Counted from the first letter of the stretch, positions 28,213 through 36,798 are shown. The stretch is 64,000 bases of DNA from Nonomuraea dietziae (GCF_014195505.1 NZ_JACIBV010000001.1:5828001-5892000); one strand, 5' to 3'. The notes: generated from the sequence alone by a model not told the origin. Made by a program: numbers and translations.

Positions 28213-30663
28213 ATGACTGCACCGGCGATCCCCATGAAACTCGCCCCCGCCCCCGGATGGACGGTCGAGGCCGATGTGGTCGTCGTCGGCTCAGGAGTGG
28301 CGGGCCTGACCGTCGCCCTGCGCTACGCCGAGCTCGAACCCGAGGCCAAGGTCCTGGTCGTGACCAAGGACGTGCTGTCGTCGGGCTCGACCAGGTGGGC
28401 GCAGGGCGGCATCGCGGCCGTCCTCGACCCCGCCGACTCACCCGCCGACCACCTCGAGGACACGCTGGTCGCGGGGGTGGGGCTGTGCGACGTGCGGGCC
28501 GTACGGACTCTGGTGACCGAGGGACCTGGCGCGCTCAGGAACCTGATCGCGAGGGGCGCGAGGTTCGACACCGACGAGCGGGGCGAGCTCCAGCTCACCC
28601 GCGAGGGCGGCCACCACCGCGACCGCATCGTGCACGCGGGCGGCGACGCGACCGGCGCGGAGGTGCAGCGGGCGCTCATCGAGGCCGTGCTCGCGCACCG
28701 CACGATCGAGGTGGTCGAGCACGCGCTCGTGCTCGACCTGCTGAAGGACGCCCAGGGCAGGGCCCGAGGGGTGACGCTCCACGTGATGGGCGAGGGCGCG
28801 CGCGACGGCGTGGGCGCTGTGCGAGCCAGGGCGGTGGTGCTGGCCACGGGCGGCATGGGCCAGGTCTACGCCTCCACCACCAACCCCGTCGTCTCCACCG
28901 GCGACGGCGTGGCCCTGGCGCTGCGGGCGGGCGCGGTGGTGCGCGACCTGGAGTTCGTGCAGTTCCACCCGACCGTGCTCTGGCTGGGGGAGGAGTCGAA
29001 GGGGCAGCAGCCGCTGATCTCCGAGGCCGTGCGCGGCGAGGGCGCCTACCTCGTCGACGCCGAGGGCAACAGGTTCACCGACGAGCTGGCCCCTCGCGAC
29101 GTGGTCGCCAAGGCGATCATGCGCCAGCCGGGCCAGGTCTACCTCGACGGCCGCCACTTCGGGCTCGACAAGTGGAAGTCACGCTTCCCGACCATCTACG
29201 CGATCTGCCAGGAGCACGGCATCGACCCCGCCTTCGACCTGGTGCCCGTCATGCCCGCCGCCCACTACGCCAGCGGCGGCGTCCGTACCGACCTGCGCGG
29301 ACGCACCTCCATCGAGGGCCTGTACGCCTGCGGAGAGGTCGCCTGCACCGGCGTTCACGGCGCGAACAGGCTGGCCTCCAACTCGCTGCTCGAAGGGCTG
29401 GTCTTCGCCGAGCGCATCGCCGCCGACCTGCACGAGGCGCGGCACGCGCCGGGCGAGCCCGTCACGGACGACCTGGCTCCCAGCCTGATCGACCCGAGGG
29501 CGAGGAGCAGGATCCAGGCGCACATGAGCAGGGGCGCGGGCGTCCTGCGCAGCCGGAAGACGGTGGCGGAGACCGGTGCGGCGCTCAGGGACGCGAGGTG
29601 GACACCTGTCGCGGTCCAGCCCTGCGTGGAGTCGTGGGAGACCACGAACCTGCTCACCGTGGCCACCGTGCTGGTCGCCGCCGCCCACGCGCGGCTGGAG
29701 ACCAGAGGGTCGCACTGGCGGGAGGACTTCCCCGATCGCGACGACGAGAACTGGCTCGGTCACCTCGACATCACGCTCACCAGGGAGGGGCTGCACATGA
29801 CCTACACGCCGCACGACGAGATCGAGGGCCTCGACCCCGACGTGGTCGAGGAGGTCGTCACGCGCGCGCTCGCCGAGGACCTGCAGGAGGCGGGCGACGT
29901 CACCTCGCTCGCCACCATCCCCGAGGGCCAGCAGGCGGTCGCCGACGTGGTCGCCAGGACCGACGGCGTGGTCGCGGGACTGGCCGCCGCCGAGGCCGTC
30001 TTCCGCAGGCTCGGCGTGACCAAGATCGACAAGCGGGCCAAGGACGGCGAGCGGGTCAAGGCCGGCGACGTGCTCATGACGGTCTCAGGATCCACCAGGA
30101 GCCTGCTCACCGCCGAACGCACCGCCCTGAACCTGCTCACCCACCTGTCGGGCATCGCGACGCTGACCGCCAGGTGGGTCGAGGCGGTCGAGGGGACGGG
30201 GACCAGGGTGCGCGACAGCCGTAAGACGCTCCCTGGGCTGCGGGCGCTGGAGAAGTACGCGGTCAGGGCGGGGGGCGGGGTCAACCACCGCATGTCGCTG
30301 TCGGACGCCGCGCTCATCAAGGACAACCACGTCGTAGCCGCTGGAGGGGTCGCCGAGGCTTTCCGTAAAGTAAGAGACATGTATCCGGGGCTGCCCATCG
30401 AGGTGGAGGTGGACAGGATCGACCAGATCGAGCCCGTCCTGGCCGAGGGGGCGGAGGAGATCCTGCTCGACAACTTCACCGTCGAGGAGCTGGCTGAGGC
30501 CGTCCGGCTGGTGGGCGGAAGGGCGCGACTCGAATCCAGCGGGGGACTGACCTTGGAATCGGCCCGTGATGTAGCCGACACTGGCGTGGACTACGTTGCT
30601 GTGGGAGCGCTGACGCACTCTGCTCCCGCGCTGGACATCGCATTGGACCTCCGGGGGATTTGA
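28213..30663 (+). CDS. nadBC: fused L-aspartate oxidase and nicotinate-nucleotide pyrophosphorylase (NadB-NadC)
   Basis: A single 816-residue frame for two steps of NAD synthesis. Residues 1-about 525 are NadB: FAD site VVVGSGVAGLTVALRYAE, SSGSTRWAQGGIAAV, HHRDRIVHAGGDATG, and GLYACGEVACTGVHGANRLASNSLLEGLVF. Residues about 530-816 are NadC: DSRKTLPGLRALEKYAV, HRMSLSDAALIKDNHV, EVEVD and LLDNFTVEEL. No stop separates them. ATG 29797 (residue 529) has AGGGAGGGG upstream, so NadC could also be made alone by internal initiation. ATG 28213 follows GAGGAGG. The quinolinate synthase gene nadA is not in the window. Confidence 0.92.
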   Translation: MTAPAIPMKLAPAPGWTVEADVVVVGSGVAGLTVALRYAELEPEAKVLVVTKDVLSSGSTRWAQGGIAAVLDPADSPADHLEDTLVAGVGLCDVRAVRTLVTEGPGALRNLIARGARFDTDERGELQLTREGGHHRDRIVHAGGDATGAEVQRALIEAVLAHRTIEVVEHALVLDLLKDAQGRARGVTLHVMGEGARDGVGAVRARAVVLATGGMGQVYASTTNPVVSTGDGVALALRAGAVVRDLEFVQFHPTVLWLGEESKGQQPLISEAVRGEGAYLVDAEGNRFTDELAPRDVVAKAIMRQPGQVYLDGRHFGLDKWKSRFPTIYAICQEHGIDPAFDLVPVMPAAHYASGGVRTDLRGRTSIEGLYACGEVACTGVHGANRLASNSLLEGLVFAERIAADLHEARHAPGEPVTDDLAPSLIDPRARSRIQAHMSRGAGVLRSRKTVAETGAALRDARWTPVAVQPCVESWETTNLLTVATVLVAAAHARLETRGSHWREDFPDRDDENWLGHLDITLTREGLHMTYTPHDEIEGLDPDVVEEVVTRALAEDLQEAGDVTSLATIPEGQQAVADVVARTDGVVAGLAAAEAVFRRLGVTKIDKRAKDGERVKAGDVLMTVSGSTRSLLTAERTALNLLTHLSGIATLTARWVEAVEGTGTRVRDSRKTLPGLRALEKYAVRAGGGVNHRMSLSDAALIKDNHVVAAGGVAEAFRKVRDMYPGLPIEVEVDRIDQIEPVLAEGAEEILLDNFTVEELAEAVRLVGGRARLESSGGLTLESARDVADTGVDYVAVGALTHSAPALDIALDLRGI

Positions 30664-31445
30664 TGCTGCTCGCGATCGACGTCGGCAACACGCACACGGT
30701 GCTCGGCCTGTTCGAGGGCGAGGAGGTCATCGAACACTGGCGCATCGCCACCGATGCCCGCCGTACCGCTGACGAGATCGCGGTCGTCCTGCAGGGGCTG
30801 CTGGCCCAGTCGCCCCTGCTGAAGGGCGCGGACGTGAGCGGCATCGCGCTCTGCTCGACCGTGCCCTCGGTGCTCAACGAGATGCGCGAGATGTGCCGCC
30901 GCTACTACGGCGACGTCACCGCGGTCATCGTCGAGCCGGGCATCCGCACCGGCGTGCCGGTCAGGATGGACAACCCCAAGGAGGTCGGCAGCGACCGCAT
31001 CGTCAACTCGCTGGCCGCCATCGACCAGTACGGCGGGCCCTGCATCATCGTCGACTTCGGCACCGCCACCTCCTTCGACGCCGTGTCGGCCAAGGGCGAG
31101 TACGTCGGAGCGGTCACCGCGCCCGGCATCGAGATCTCCGTCGACGCCCTCGCCGCGGCGGGCGCGCAACTGCACAAGGTCGAGCTGATCAGGCCCCGCT
31201 CGGTCATCGCCAAGAACACCGTCGAGGCGCTGCAGTCCGGCATCATCTACGGCTTCGCCGGCCAGGTCGACGGCATCGTCGAGCGGATGGCGGCCGAGCT
31301 GGCGGAAGACCCCGACGACGTCACCGTGGTGGCGACCGGCGGCCACGCCGCGCTCGTGGTGGGCGAGTCGCGCTCGATCGACGTGCACGAGCCGTGGCTG
31401 ACCCTGATCGGGCTCAGGCTGATCTACAACCGCAACGCGACATGA
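30663..31445 (+). CDS. coaX: type III pantothenate kinase
   Basis: Phosphorylates pantothenate at the start of CoA synthesis. Family features: LAIDVGNTHTVLGLF at the N-terminus (ATP P-loop-like), EVGSDRIVNSLAA near residue 108, IVDFGTATSFDAVS near 128 and GGHAALV near 228. Length 260 residues. ATG 30663 shares its A with the nadC stop TGA; GGGGGA precedes. With panC it gives two steps of the CoA pathway here. Confidence 0.95.
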   Translation: MLLAIDVGNTHTVLGLFEGEEVIEHWRIATDARRTADEIAVVLQGLLAQSPLLKGADVSGIALCSTVPSVLNEMREMCRRYYGDVTAVIVEPGIRTGVPVRMDNPKEVGSDRIVNSLAAIDQYGGPCIIVDFGTATSFDAVSAKGEYVGAVTAPGIEISVDALAAAGAQLHKVELIRPRSVIAKNTVEALQSGIIYGFAGQVDGIVERMAAELAEDPDDVTVVATGGHAALVVGESRSIDVHEPWLTLIGLRLIYNRNAT

Positions 31446-31446
31446 C

Positions 31447-31474
31447 GAAGGGCCCCTCTTCCGAGGGGCCCTTC
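31447..31474. terminator. hairpin between coaX and convergent secreted-protein gene
   Basis: GAAGGGCCCCTC (31447-31458), loop TTCC, GAGGGGCCCTTC (31463-31474): perfect 12-bp stem, followed by CTTTC. It begins one base after the coaX stop and could serve both genes. Confidence 0.85.
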
Positions 31475-31485
31475 CTTTCGGCCGA

Positions 31486-31980
31486 TCACACCTCTTCGGC
31501 GTCGTAGACGTCCCACCACTGCCCGCACTTGCTGACCTTGTGCGTGTGGGGGTTGTACTGGCAGACCTTGGCACGCACGGCGTAGACGTCGTCCTCGTGG
31601 AACTGGAACGTCTTGTAGCCGGGGTAGCCGCAGTAGTAGCGGGCGTAGACGTGGTGCCAGTTGTACTCGTCGTCGGCGGCCTGGAACTTCACGTACGCGC
31701 ACTTGCCACCCTGCTTGTAGGTGCGGTTGTCGAGGTCGTAGAGACGGCCCTTGACGTGGACGGAGTTGCCGTCCTCGTAGTCGCCCTCGACGCCGATCCA
31801 GCCGACGGCCTTGGCCAGGCCATGCTTGGCGTAGTAGGGGCCCCAGTAGTCGTCCCAGTCGGAGGCGGTGGTGCTGGACGAGGAGCTCGTCGAGGCGGCG
31901 GCGCTGGTGGCGGGGAGCGACAGGGCCAGTGTGCCGGTGGCGGCCACTGCGAGGAAGCCTGTCGCGAGCTTCTTCATCAT
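31486..31980 (-). CDS. small secreted protein, unknown function
   Basis: A 164-residue protein with signal peptide MMKKLATGFLAVAATGTLALSLPATSAAA, a Ser/Thr linker, then a compact aromatic-rich domain (SDWDDYWGPYYAKHGLAKAVGWIGVEGDYEDG). Four cysteines (in GKCAYVKF, RYYCGYPG, AKVCQYNP and SKCGQWWD) could make two disulfides. ATG 31980 or 31977 follows AGGAGAG. It has no family that I recognise. The frame is open far upstream on this strand, but only this part has the composition of a real protein. Confidence 0.78.
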   Translation of the reverse strand: MMKKLATGFLAVAATGTLALSLPATSAAASTSSSSSTTASDWDDYWGPYYAKHGLAKAVGWIGVEGDYEDGNSVHVKGRLYDLDNRTYKQGGKCAYVKFQAADDEYNWHHVYARYYCGYPGYKTFQFHEDDVYAVRAKVCQYNPHTHKVSKCGQWWDVYDAEEV

Positions 31981-32124
31981 GATCTCTCCTTGAGCCCCCA
32001 CGGTTCCGGCTCCTTGCCGGATCCCCCCTGGGCTCTGGAGCCATTGGAACGGTCCGTCCTTGCACGGCCCCTGCAGAGGGCCGACGAGCTCTTGCAGTTC
32101 GCCAAATCGGTACCCTTGGGGGTT

Positions 32125-33609
32125 GTGACCGACGAACTTCCCGAGCAGATGCGCATCCGGAGGGAGAAGCTCGACCGCCTTCGCGACGAGGGCGTCGATC
32201 CTTACCCGGTGTCCTTTCCCCGTACGGCGACCAATGCCGAGATCAGGGAGAAATACCAGGGCCTCGAACCGGACACCGCGACGGGCGACAGGGTCGGCGT
32301 CGCGGGGCGCGTCATGCTCAACCGCATCGGCGGGAAGCTCTGCTTCGCCACTCTGCGTGACGGCAGCGGCGACCTGCAGGTGATGATCTCCCTCGACCGG
32401 GTGGGCGAGGAGTCGCTCGCCGCCTGGAAGCGCGACGTCGACCTCGGCGACCACGTCGGCATCGAGGGCGAGGTCATCACCTCCCGCCGCGGCGAGCTGT
32501 CGATCCTCGCCGACAGCTGGCAGATCACCTCCAAGTGCCTGCGCCCGCTGCCGGAGAAGCACGTCGGCCTCACCGACCCCGAGGCCCGGGTACGGCAGCG
32601 CTACGTCGACCTCATCGTCAACGACGAGGCGCGCAGGATGGCCCACGTCCGCAGCGCCACGGTCCGCGCGGTGCGCGACTTCTGGCACGAGGAGGGCTAT
32701 CTCGAGGTCGAGACGCCGATGCTGCAGCCGATCCACGGCGGCGCCGCCGCGCGTCCCTTCAAGACGCACATCAACGCCTACGACATGGAGCTCTACCTTC
32801 GCATCGCGATCGAGCTCTACCTGAAGCGGCTCGTGGTCGGCGGCATCGAGAAGGTCTTCGAGATCAACCGCAACTTCCGCAACGAGGGCGCCGACTCCAC
32901 GCACAACCCCGAGTTCACGATGCTCGAGGCGTACGGCACCTACCTCGACTACAACGACATGGCCGACCTCACGCAGCGGATGTACCAGAAGGCGGTCGTC
33001 GCCGCTCTGGGCACCACCGTCGTCGTGCACGACGGGGTCGAGGTCGACCTGGGGCTCGAGCGGTGGCCCAGGATCACGCTGTACGGCTCGGTCTCCTCGG
33101 CCCTCGGCGAGGAGATCACCACCGACACCCCGCTCGACCAGGTGCGCAAACACGCCGACAAGCGGCAGATCCACTGGGACCCGAAGTGGGGCCAGGGCAA
33201 GCTCGTCCAGGAGCTGTTCGAGGAGCTCGTCGAGCACACGCTCGTTCAGCCGACGTTCGTCATGGACTATCCGCTGGAGACCTCCCCGCTCACCCGCCAG
33301 CACCGCGACAACCCGCTGCTCACGGAGAAGTGGGACCTGATCGGGTTCGGCACCGAGCTGGGCACGGCCTACTCCGAGCTGGTCGACCCGATCGAACAGC
33401 GCCGCCGTCTCACCGAGCAGTCGATCCTCGCCGCGGGGGGCGACCCCGAGGCGATGCAGCTCGACGAGGACTTCCTGCAGGCGCTCGAGTACGCGATGCC
33501 GCCGACGGGCGGGATGGGCGCGGGCATCGACCGGATGATCATGGCCTTCACCGGCAAGAACATCAGGGAAACCATCCTCTTCCCCCTGGTGAAGCCCTCC
33601 TCCCACTAG
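32125..33609 (+). CDS. lysS: class II lysyl-tRNA synthetase
   Basis: Charges tRNA-Lys. The 494-residue protein has an OB-fold anticodon domain (about 50-150) and the class II catalytic core: motif 1 VRAVRDFWHEEGYLEVETPML, motif 2 VFEINRNFRNEGADSTHNPEFTMLE and motif 3 GMGAGIDRMIMAF. GTG 32125 is chosen (MTDELPEQMRIRREKLDRLR); GGGGG precedes it, and TACCCT ends eight bases upstream. No T-box is seen. In actinobacteria lysS lies in this cofactor/lsr2/clpC neighbourhood. Confidence 0.96.
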   Translation: MTDELPEQMRIRREKLDRLRDEGVDPYPVSFPRTATNAEIREKYQGLEPDTATGDRVGVAGRVMLNRIGGKLCFATLRDGSGDLQVMISLDRVGEESLAAWKRDVDLGDHVGIEGEVITSRRGELSILADSWQITSKCLRPLPEKHVGLTDPEARVRQRYVDLIVNDEARRMAHVRSATVRAVRDFWHEEGYLEVETPMLQPIHGGAAARPFKTHINAYDMELYLRIAIELYLKRLVVGGIEKVFEINRNFRNEGADSTHNPEFTMLEAYGTYLDYNDMADLTQRMYQKAVVAALGTTVVVHDGVEVDLGLERWPRITLYGSVSSALGEEITTDTPLDQVRKHADKRQIHWDPKWGQGKLVQELFEELVEHTLVQPTFVMDYPLETSPLTRQHRDNPLLTEKWDLIGFGTELGTAYSELVDPIEQRRRLTEQSILAAGGDPEAMQLDEDFLQALEYAMPPTGGMGAGIDRMIMAFTGKNIRETILFPLVKPSSH

Positions 33610-33707
33610 AGCGTGGCCGGGTGGGCGCGAGCTCACCCAGGAGGTCCGGGGCTCGGGCCGTGGATGATCTCATCGTCGGGCAGGCCGTCGGGCAGGCCGT
33701 CCGGGGG

Positions 33708-34637
33708 TCAGGGCAGGAGGACCAGGCGGCCGCGGACGCCGCCGGCGGACAGGCGGGCGTGGGCGCCGGCGGCCTGCTCCAGCGGGTAGGTGCCGGCGAC
33801 CCTCGTGGTGAGGCGGCCGAGCTCCGCCAGCCGTACGATCTCGGCCAGCTGCCGCGGCTCCTCCCTGAAGAACACCGTCGCCACGTCCGTCCCGCGCAGC
33901 GGGACGGGGGCGACGCCCGCCGACAGCGCGATGAAGGCGCCGCCGTCGCGCAGGGCGTCCAGCCCTGCCAGCCCGGTGATCGCGGCGTCGATCACCGCGT
34001 CCACGCCGCCCGGCACCTGCCTTCTGACCGCCTCGGCGAGGTTCTCCTCGCGCGAGACGAACCATTCGGCTCCGAAGCCGCGCACCAGCGCCTCGTCCTG
34101 CCGCCCGGCGGCGGCGACGACGCGCAGGCCCCTGGCCGCGGCGAGCTCCACCGCGTACCCTCCGACCGCCCCCGCGGCACCGGTGACCAGCACGGTGTCG
34201 CCCTGGCGGAGGTTCGCCCTGTCGAGGGACTGCCAGGCCGTCAGCGCGTTGAGCGGCAGCGTGGCGGCCTCGGCCGCCGAGACGCCACGTGGCGCGAGCG
34301 CCGCCGCCCGGGCGTCGACCACCACGTACTCCGCCTGTGCCTTGGTAGGAGCCTCCAGTCTGCTCGCCAGCGCGATGACCTCCTGCCCAAGGGCGAAGGC
34401 GGCGCCCTCGCCCACCTGATCGATCACTCCTGCCGCGTCGAAGCCGAGCCCGTAGGCGTCGAGCTTCCTGGCGACGCCGTAGCCGGCGAGCGCTCCCGCC
34501 GCCACCGCCAGGTCGAAGGGGTTCACCCCCGCGGCGGCGACCTTGATCCGTATCTGGCCGCGGCCCGCCTGGGGGAGCGGGGCCTCGATGAGCCGAGGCG
34601 AGCCGGAGCCGCCGATGAGTGCACGCATGGTCGTCAT
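33708..34637 (-). CDS. NADP-dependent quinone/zinc-type oxidoreductase
   Basis: Medium-chain dehydrogenase/reductase of 309 residues (MTTMRALIGGSGSPRLIEAPLP). The GroES-like N-terminal domain has AAGVNPFDLAVAAG; the nucleotide fold has DTVLVTGAAGAVGGYAVELAAARG near 145. Zinc ligands of alcohol dehydrogenases are not evident, which suits a quinone oxidoreductase. It is divergent from an HxlR regulator with a shared palindrome, the classical layout of a redox or electrophile sensor and its target. Confidence 0.88.
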   Translation of the reverse strand: MTTMRALIGGSGSPRLIEAPLPQAGRGQIRIKVAAAGVNPFDLAVAAGALAGYGVARKLDAYGLGFDAAGVIDQVGEGAAFALGQEVIALASRLEAPTKAQAEYVVVDARAAALAPRGVSAAEAATLPLNALTAWQSLDRANLRQGDTVLVTGAAGAVGGYAVELAAARGLRVVAAAGRQDEALVRGFGAEWFVSREENLAEAVRRQVPGGVDAVIDAAITGLAGLDALRDGGAFIALSAGVAPVPLRGTDVATVFFREEPRQLAEIVRLAELGRLTTRVAGTYPLEQAAGAHARLSAGGVRGRLVLLP

Positions 34638-34644
34638 GTCACCG

Positions 34645-34650
34645 AATCTA
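34645..34650 (-). promoter_or_regulatory. candidate -10 element (TAGATT) for leaderless oxidoreductase gene
   Basis: On the minus strand TAGATT is followed by seven bases and ATG 34637. The palindrome at 34653-34665 lies just upstream, where a bound repressor would block RNA polymerase. Confidence 0.45.
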
Positions 34651-34652
34651 GG

Positions 34653-34665
34653 GAGAGTTACTCTC
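34653..34665. promoter_or_regulatory. candidate HxlR operator
   Basis: Perfect palindrome GAGAGT-T-ACTCTC in the 78-base gap between the divergent oxidoreductase and HxlR genes. It sits beside the oxidoreductase -10. The neighbouring HxlR protein is the likely binder. Confidence 0.5.
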
Positions 34666-34715
34666 TTCGGGTAAGAAGGCACCTGGAAGTGCGTAACCAA
34701 CCGGAGGGAGCCCAC

Positions 34716-35126
34716 ATGGCGACCGTCACGGCGGCCGAGCGCAGGGCCGAGGCCAAGCGGGCCTATGACGCCTACGTCGCGGCCTGCCCTTCGAGGAAGC
34801 TGCTCGACACGCTCAGCGACAAGTGGGTGAGCCTGGTGCTCAACGCGCTGGCCGACGGGTCGAAGCGCTACAGCGACCTGGCGAGGACGATCGCCGGCGT
34901 GAGCCAGAAGATGCTCACCCAGACCCTTCGCGGGCTCGAGCGCGATGGTCTGGTCACCAGGACGGTGACGGCGGCGGTGCCGGTGAGGGTCGACTATCGG
35001 CTCACATCGCTCGGAGAGAGCCTGCTTCCGCTCATGGCCGCCATCAAACAGTGGGCGGAGAGTCACATCGAGGACGTGGAGGCGGCACGCCTCCGTTATG
35101 ACGCCGATTCTGAGAATTCGCCGTGA
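34716..35126 (+). CDS. HxlR family transcriptional regulator
   Basis: Winged-helix DNA-binding protein of 136 residues. The HxlR pattern is clear: CPSRKLLDTLSDKWVSLVLNALADGSKRYSDL followed by GVSQKMLTQTLRGLERDGLVTRTVTAAVPVRVDYRLTSLG. Its Cys near residue 27 is the position used for thiol sensing in some family members. ATG 34716 follows GGAGGGAG. It probably regulates the divergent oxidoreductase and itself. Confidence 0.92.
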   Translation: MATVTAAERRAEAKRAYDAYVAACPSRKLLDTLSDKWVSLVLNALADGSKRYSDLARTIAGVSQKMLTQTLRGLERDGLVTRTVTAAVPVRVDYRLTSLGESLLPLMAAIKQWAESHIEDVEAARLRYDADSENSP

Positions 35127-35225
35127 AATTCATGAGACGGGCGGATTGCAGTAAGGGTCCTGTGGACGGTTCTCGGCACTCCAGGCGAGGAATGTTCGTC
35201 GTATAGAAACGATCAAGTCAATGGC

Positions 35226-35261
35226 GGTCGTCAAGTATGGAACGAAACGACCTTGACGACC
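35226..35261. promoter_or_regulatory. inverted repeat overlapping the LuxR-type gene promoter
   Basis: GGTCGTCAAG (35226-35235) and CTTGACGACC (35252-35261) form a perfect 10-bp inverted repeat with 16 bases between. The right arm contains the -35 TTGACG of the downstream promoter. It could be an operator or an RNA stem of an upstream transcript. Confidence 0.5.
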
Positions 35262-35282
35262 TTTCCAGTATGCGTTTACCTT
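35253..35282 (+). promoter_or_regulatory. sigma-70-type promoter of the LuxR-type HTH gene
   Basis: TTGACG at 35253-35258 and TACCTT at 35277-35282, spacing 18 bases (or 17 to TTACCT). Transcription would begin near 35289, giving a leader of about 60 bases with GGAGGG before ATG 35352. Confidence 0.6.
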
Positions 35283-35351
35283 CTGCGAGACGAGCAGCCT
35301 GCTTGAGCCGAGGACGTCTCCGAGTTTGTGCTGTTGGGGGGAGGGCTCCCG

Positions 35352-35564
35352 ATGGATGTGCTCACTGAAGGCGTCGAGCTGAGCCAGGACGACCTGGATC
35401 TCCTCGCGCAGTTGGCCAAGGGTGTCACGGTCGACCGCGTGGGGCGGACCCTGGAGATCAGCGGCCGGACGGTGCGCCGCCGCCTGCGCGGCATCTGCGA
35501 CAGGATCGGCGTGGCCACGGCGATCGAGGCGGTGGCCTGGGCCGCGCGCCGAAGACTGATCTAG
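35352..35564 (+). CDS. short LuxR-type helix-turn-helix protein
   Basis: A 70-residue protein that is almost only a DNA-binding domain (LSQDDLDLLAQLAKGVTVDRVGRTLEISGRTVRRRLRGICDRIGVATAIEAVAWAARRRLI), the pattern of the LuxR/GerE C-terminal HTH. No sensor or dimerisation domain is present. ATG 35352 follows GGAGGG; an upstream GTG at 35328 would add eight residues. A well-placed promoter with an inverted repeat lies in the preceding 225 bases, so it is probably autoregulated. Target unknown. Confidence 0.82.
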   Translation: MDVLTEGVELSQDDLDLLAQLAKGVTVDRVGRTLEISGRTVRRRLRGICDRIGVATAIEAVAWAARRRLI

Positions 35565-35569
35565 GCGCG

Positions 35570-36613
35570 TCAGTCGGCGATGCGCACGGCTCCTGCGAAC
35601 GGGCGGTTGCCGATGGCGGCGATGCGGACGACGTCGCCGGTGCGGGGCGCGTGGACCATCATCCCGCCGCCGATGTAGATGCCCACGTGGTGCAGGTCGT
35701 TGTAGAAGAAGACCAGGTCACCGGGGCGCATCTGCTCGCGCGTGATGTGGGTGCCCGCCGTCCACTGGTCGCCCGTGTAGTGCGGCAGGCTGATGCCGAC
35801 GCGCTGGTAGGCGGCCATCACCAGGCCCGAGCAGTCGTAGGAGTTGGGGCCTTCCGCGCCCCACACGTACGGCTTGAGCTGCTGCGTGAGAGCCCAACGA
35901 GCGGCCTCGGCCGCTTTGCCGCTGCCGATGATCGGCAGGTTGACCTTGGTCGCCCTGGTGCCAGGCCGACCGGCCTCGCCGATCGCCCGCTTGAACAGGT
36001 TGCTCTCGACCTTGGTCACCAGCGTGGTGATCTTGCTGCGCTTGTCGCCGAGGTCGTCGACGAGCTTCTGCACCTCGGCCAGTCGCGTCTTGGCCGTCGC
36101 CTTGGCCCGCTCGGCGGCGGCGATGGAGTCGGCCAGCTCCTTGACCTCCTGGCCCTGCTGCTGCCCGAGGGCGTAGAAGGTGGCGGCTCCGTCAAGGAAG
36201 GAGTCAGGGTCGGTGGAGGTGGCGAAGGCCAGGCCGTCGGCGAAGCCGCCGCTCATGTAGGTGCTCTCGGCCAGGAGCGTGGCGCGCGCCCGCTTGGCGG
36301 CCAGGTCGGCCTCGCTGGTGGCCAGGATCTTCTTGGCCACCTCGGCGGACTTCTTGACGCTCTTGAGCTTCTCGCGCTGGCCGTTGTACTGCTCGGTCAG
36401 CGTCTCGATGTCGTTGTGGAGCTTCTCGACCTGCTGGGAGAGCTCCTTCAGCGTCGGCTTGGGGTCGGCGGCGGCCGAGCCGAGCGGGACGGTGAGAGCC
36501 AGGACGGCCATCGCCGCGCCCACGATGGCGAACCGTTTGCGCAGGGCGCCGGGTTCGTGGGGGCGGGCGTGCTTGCCCGCGCTCTTCCCCTCGTGGGTAC
36601 GCGTGCGCTTCAC
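35570..36613 (-). CDS. secreted NlpC/P60 peptidoglycan hydrolase under c-di-AMP riboswitch
   Basis: RipA-like endopeptidase of 347 residues. Basic N-terminus and signal peptide (RKRFAIVGAAMAVLALTVPLGSAAA, about residues 25-50), coiled coil (about 52-220), then NlpC/P60 with YDCSGLVMAAY, LHHVGIYIGGG and HAPRTGDVVRI giving Cys-His-His. GTG 36613 has AGAGGAG seven bases upstream. The leader carries a c-di-AMP riboswitch, so wall cleavage is tied to c-di-AMP level. It shares its design with the NlpC/P60 gene at 4949, which has no such leader. Confidence 0.93.
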   Translation of the reverse strand: MKRTRTHEGKSAGKHARPHEPGALRKRFAIVGAAMAVLALTVPLGSAAADPKPTLKELSQQVEKLHNDIETLTEQYNGQREKLKSVKKSAEVAKKILATSEADLAAKRARATLLAESTYMSGGFADGLAFATSTDPDSFLDGAATFYALGQQQGQEVKELADSIAAAERAKATAKTRLAEVQKLVDDLGDKRSKITTLVTKVESNLFKRAIGEAGRPGTRATKVNLPIIGSGKAAEAARWALTQQLKPYVWGAEGPNSYDCSGLVMAAYQRVGISLPHYTGDQWTAGTHITREQMRPGDLVFFYNDLHHVGIYIGGGMMVHAPRTGDVVRIAAIGNRPFAGAVRIAD

Positions 36614-36631
36614 CAACAGGCTCCTCTCGTT

Positions 36632-36775
36632 GCCGCCTACCGGGTTAGCTGACGGGTTCGGGCCGGAGCAGCCCTACCGAGCGCGTGCTCGGACTCACCC
36701 CATTGGCGGTGCTGGCCGCCGGCGGGTCCCCGGCTCCCCGAGTTGCGGGGATTAGGCGCGTCTCCACGCGTGTGT
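36632..36775 (-). ncRNA. c-di-AMP riboswitch (ydaO-yuaA class)
   Basis: Minus-strand leader RNA with the conserved segments of this class in order: GCGCCTAATCC, GAGCCGGGGACCC, CCAATGGGGTGAGTCC, GGTAGGGCTGCTCCGGCC, CCGAACCCGTCAGCTAACC and GGTAGGCGGC. It ends about five bases from the ribosome-binding site of the NlpC/P60 gene. High c-di-AMP normally turns such genes off. Ends are approximate. Confidence 0.93.
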
Positions 36776-36798
36776 CGCGTGGGGGACATCGTCGCTGG

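Noticed and set aside
29797..30663. nadC as a separate gene
   Set aside because: There is no stop between the NadB and NadC parts; I keep the fusion and record the internal start as a possibility.
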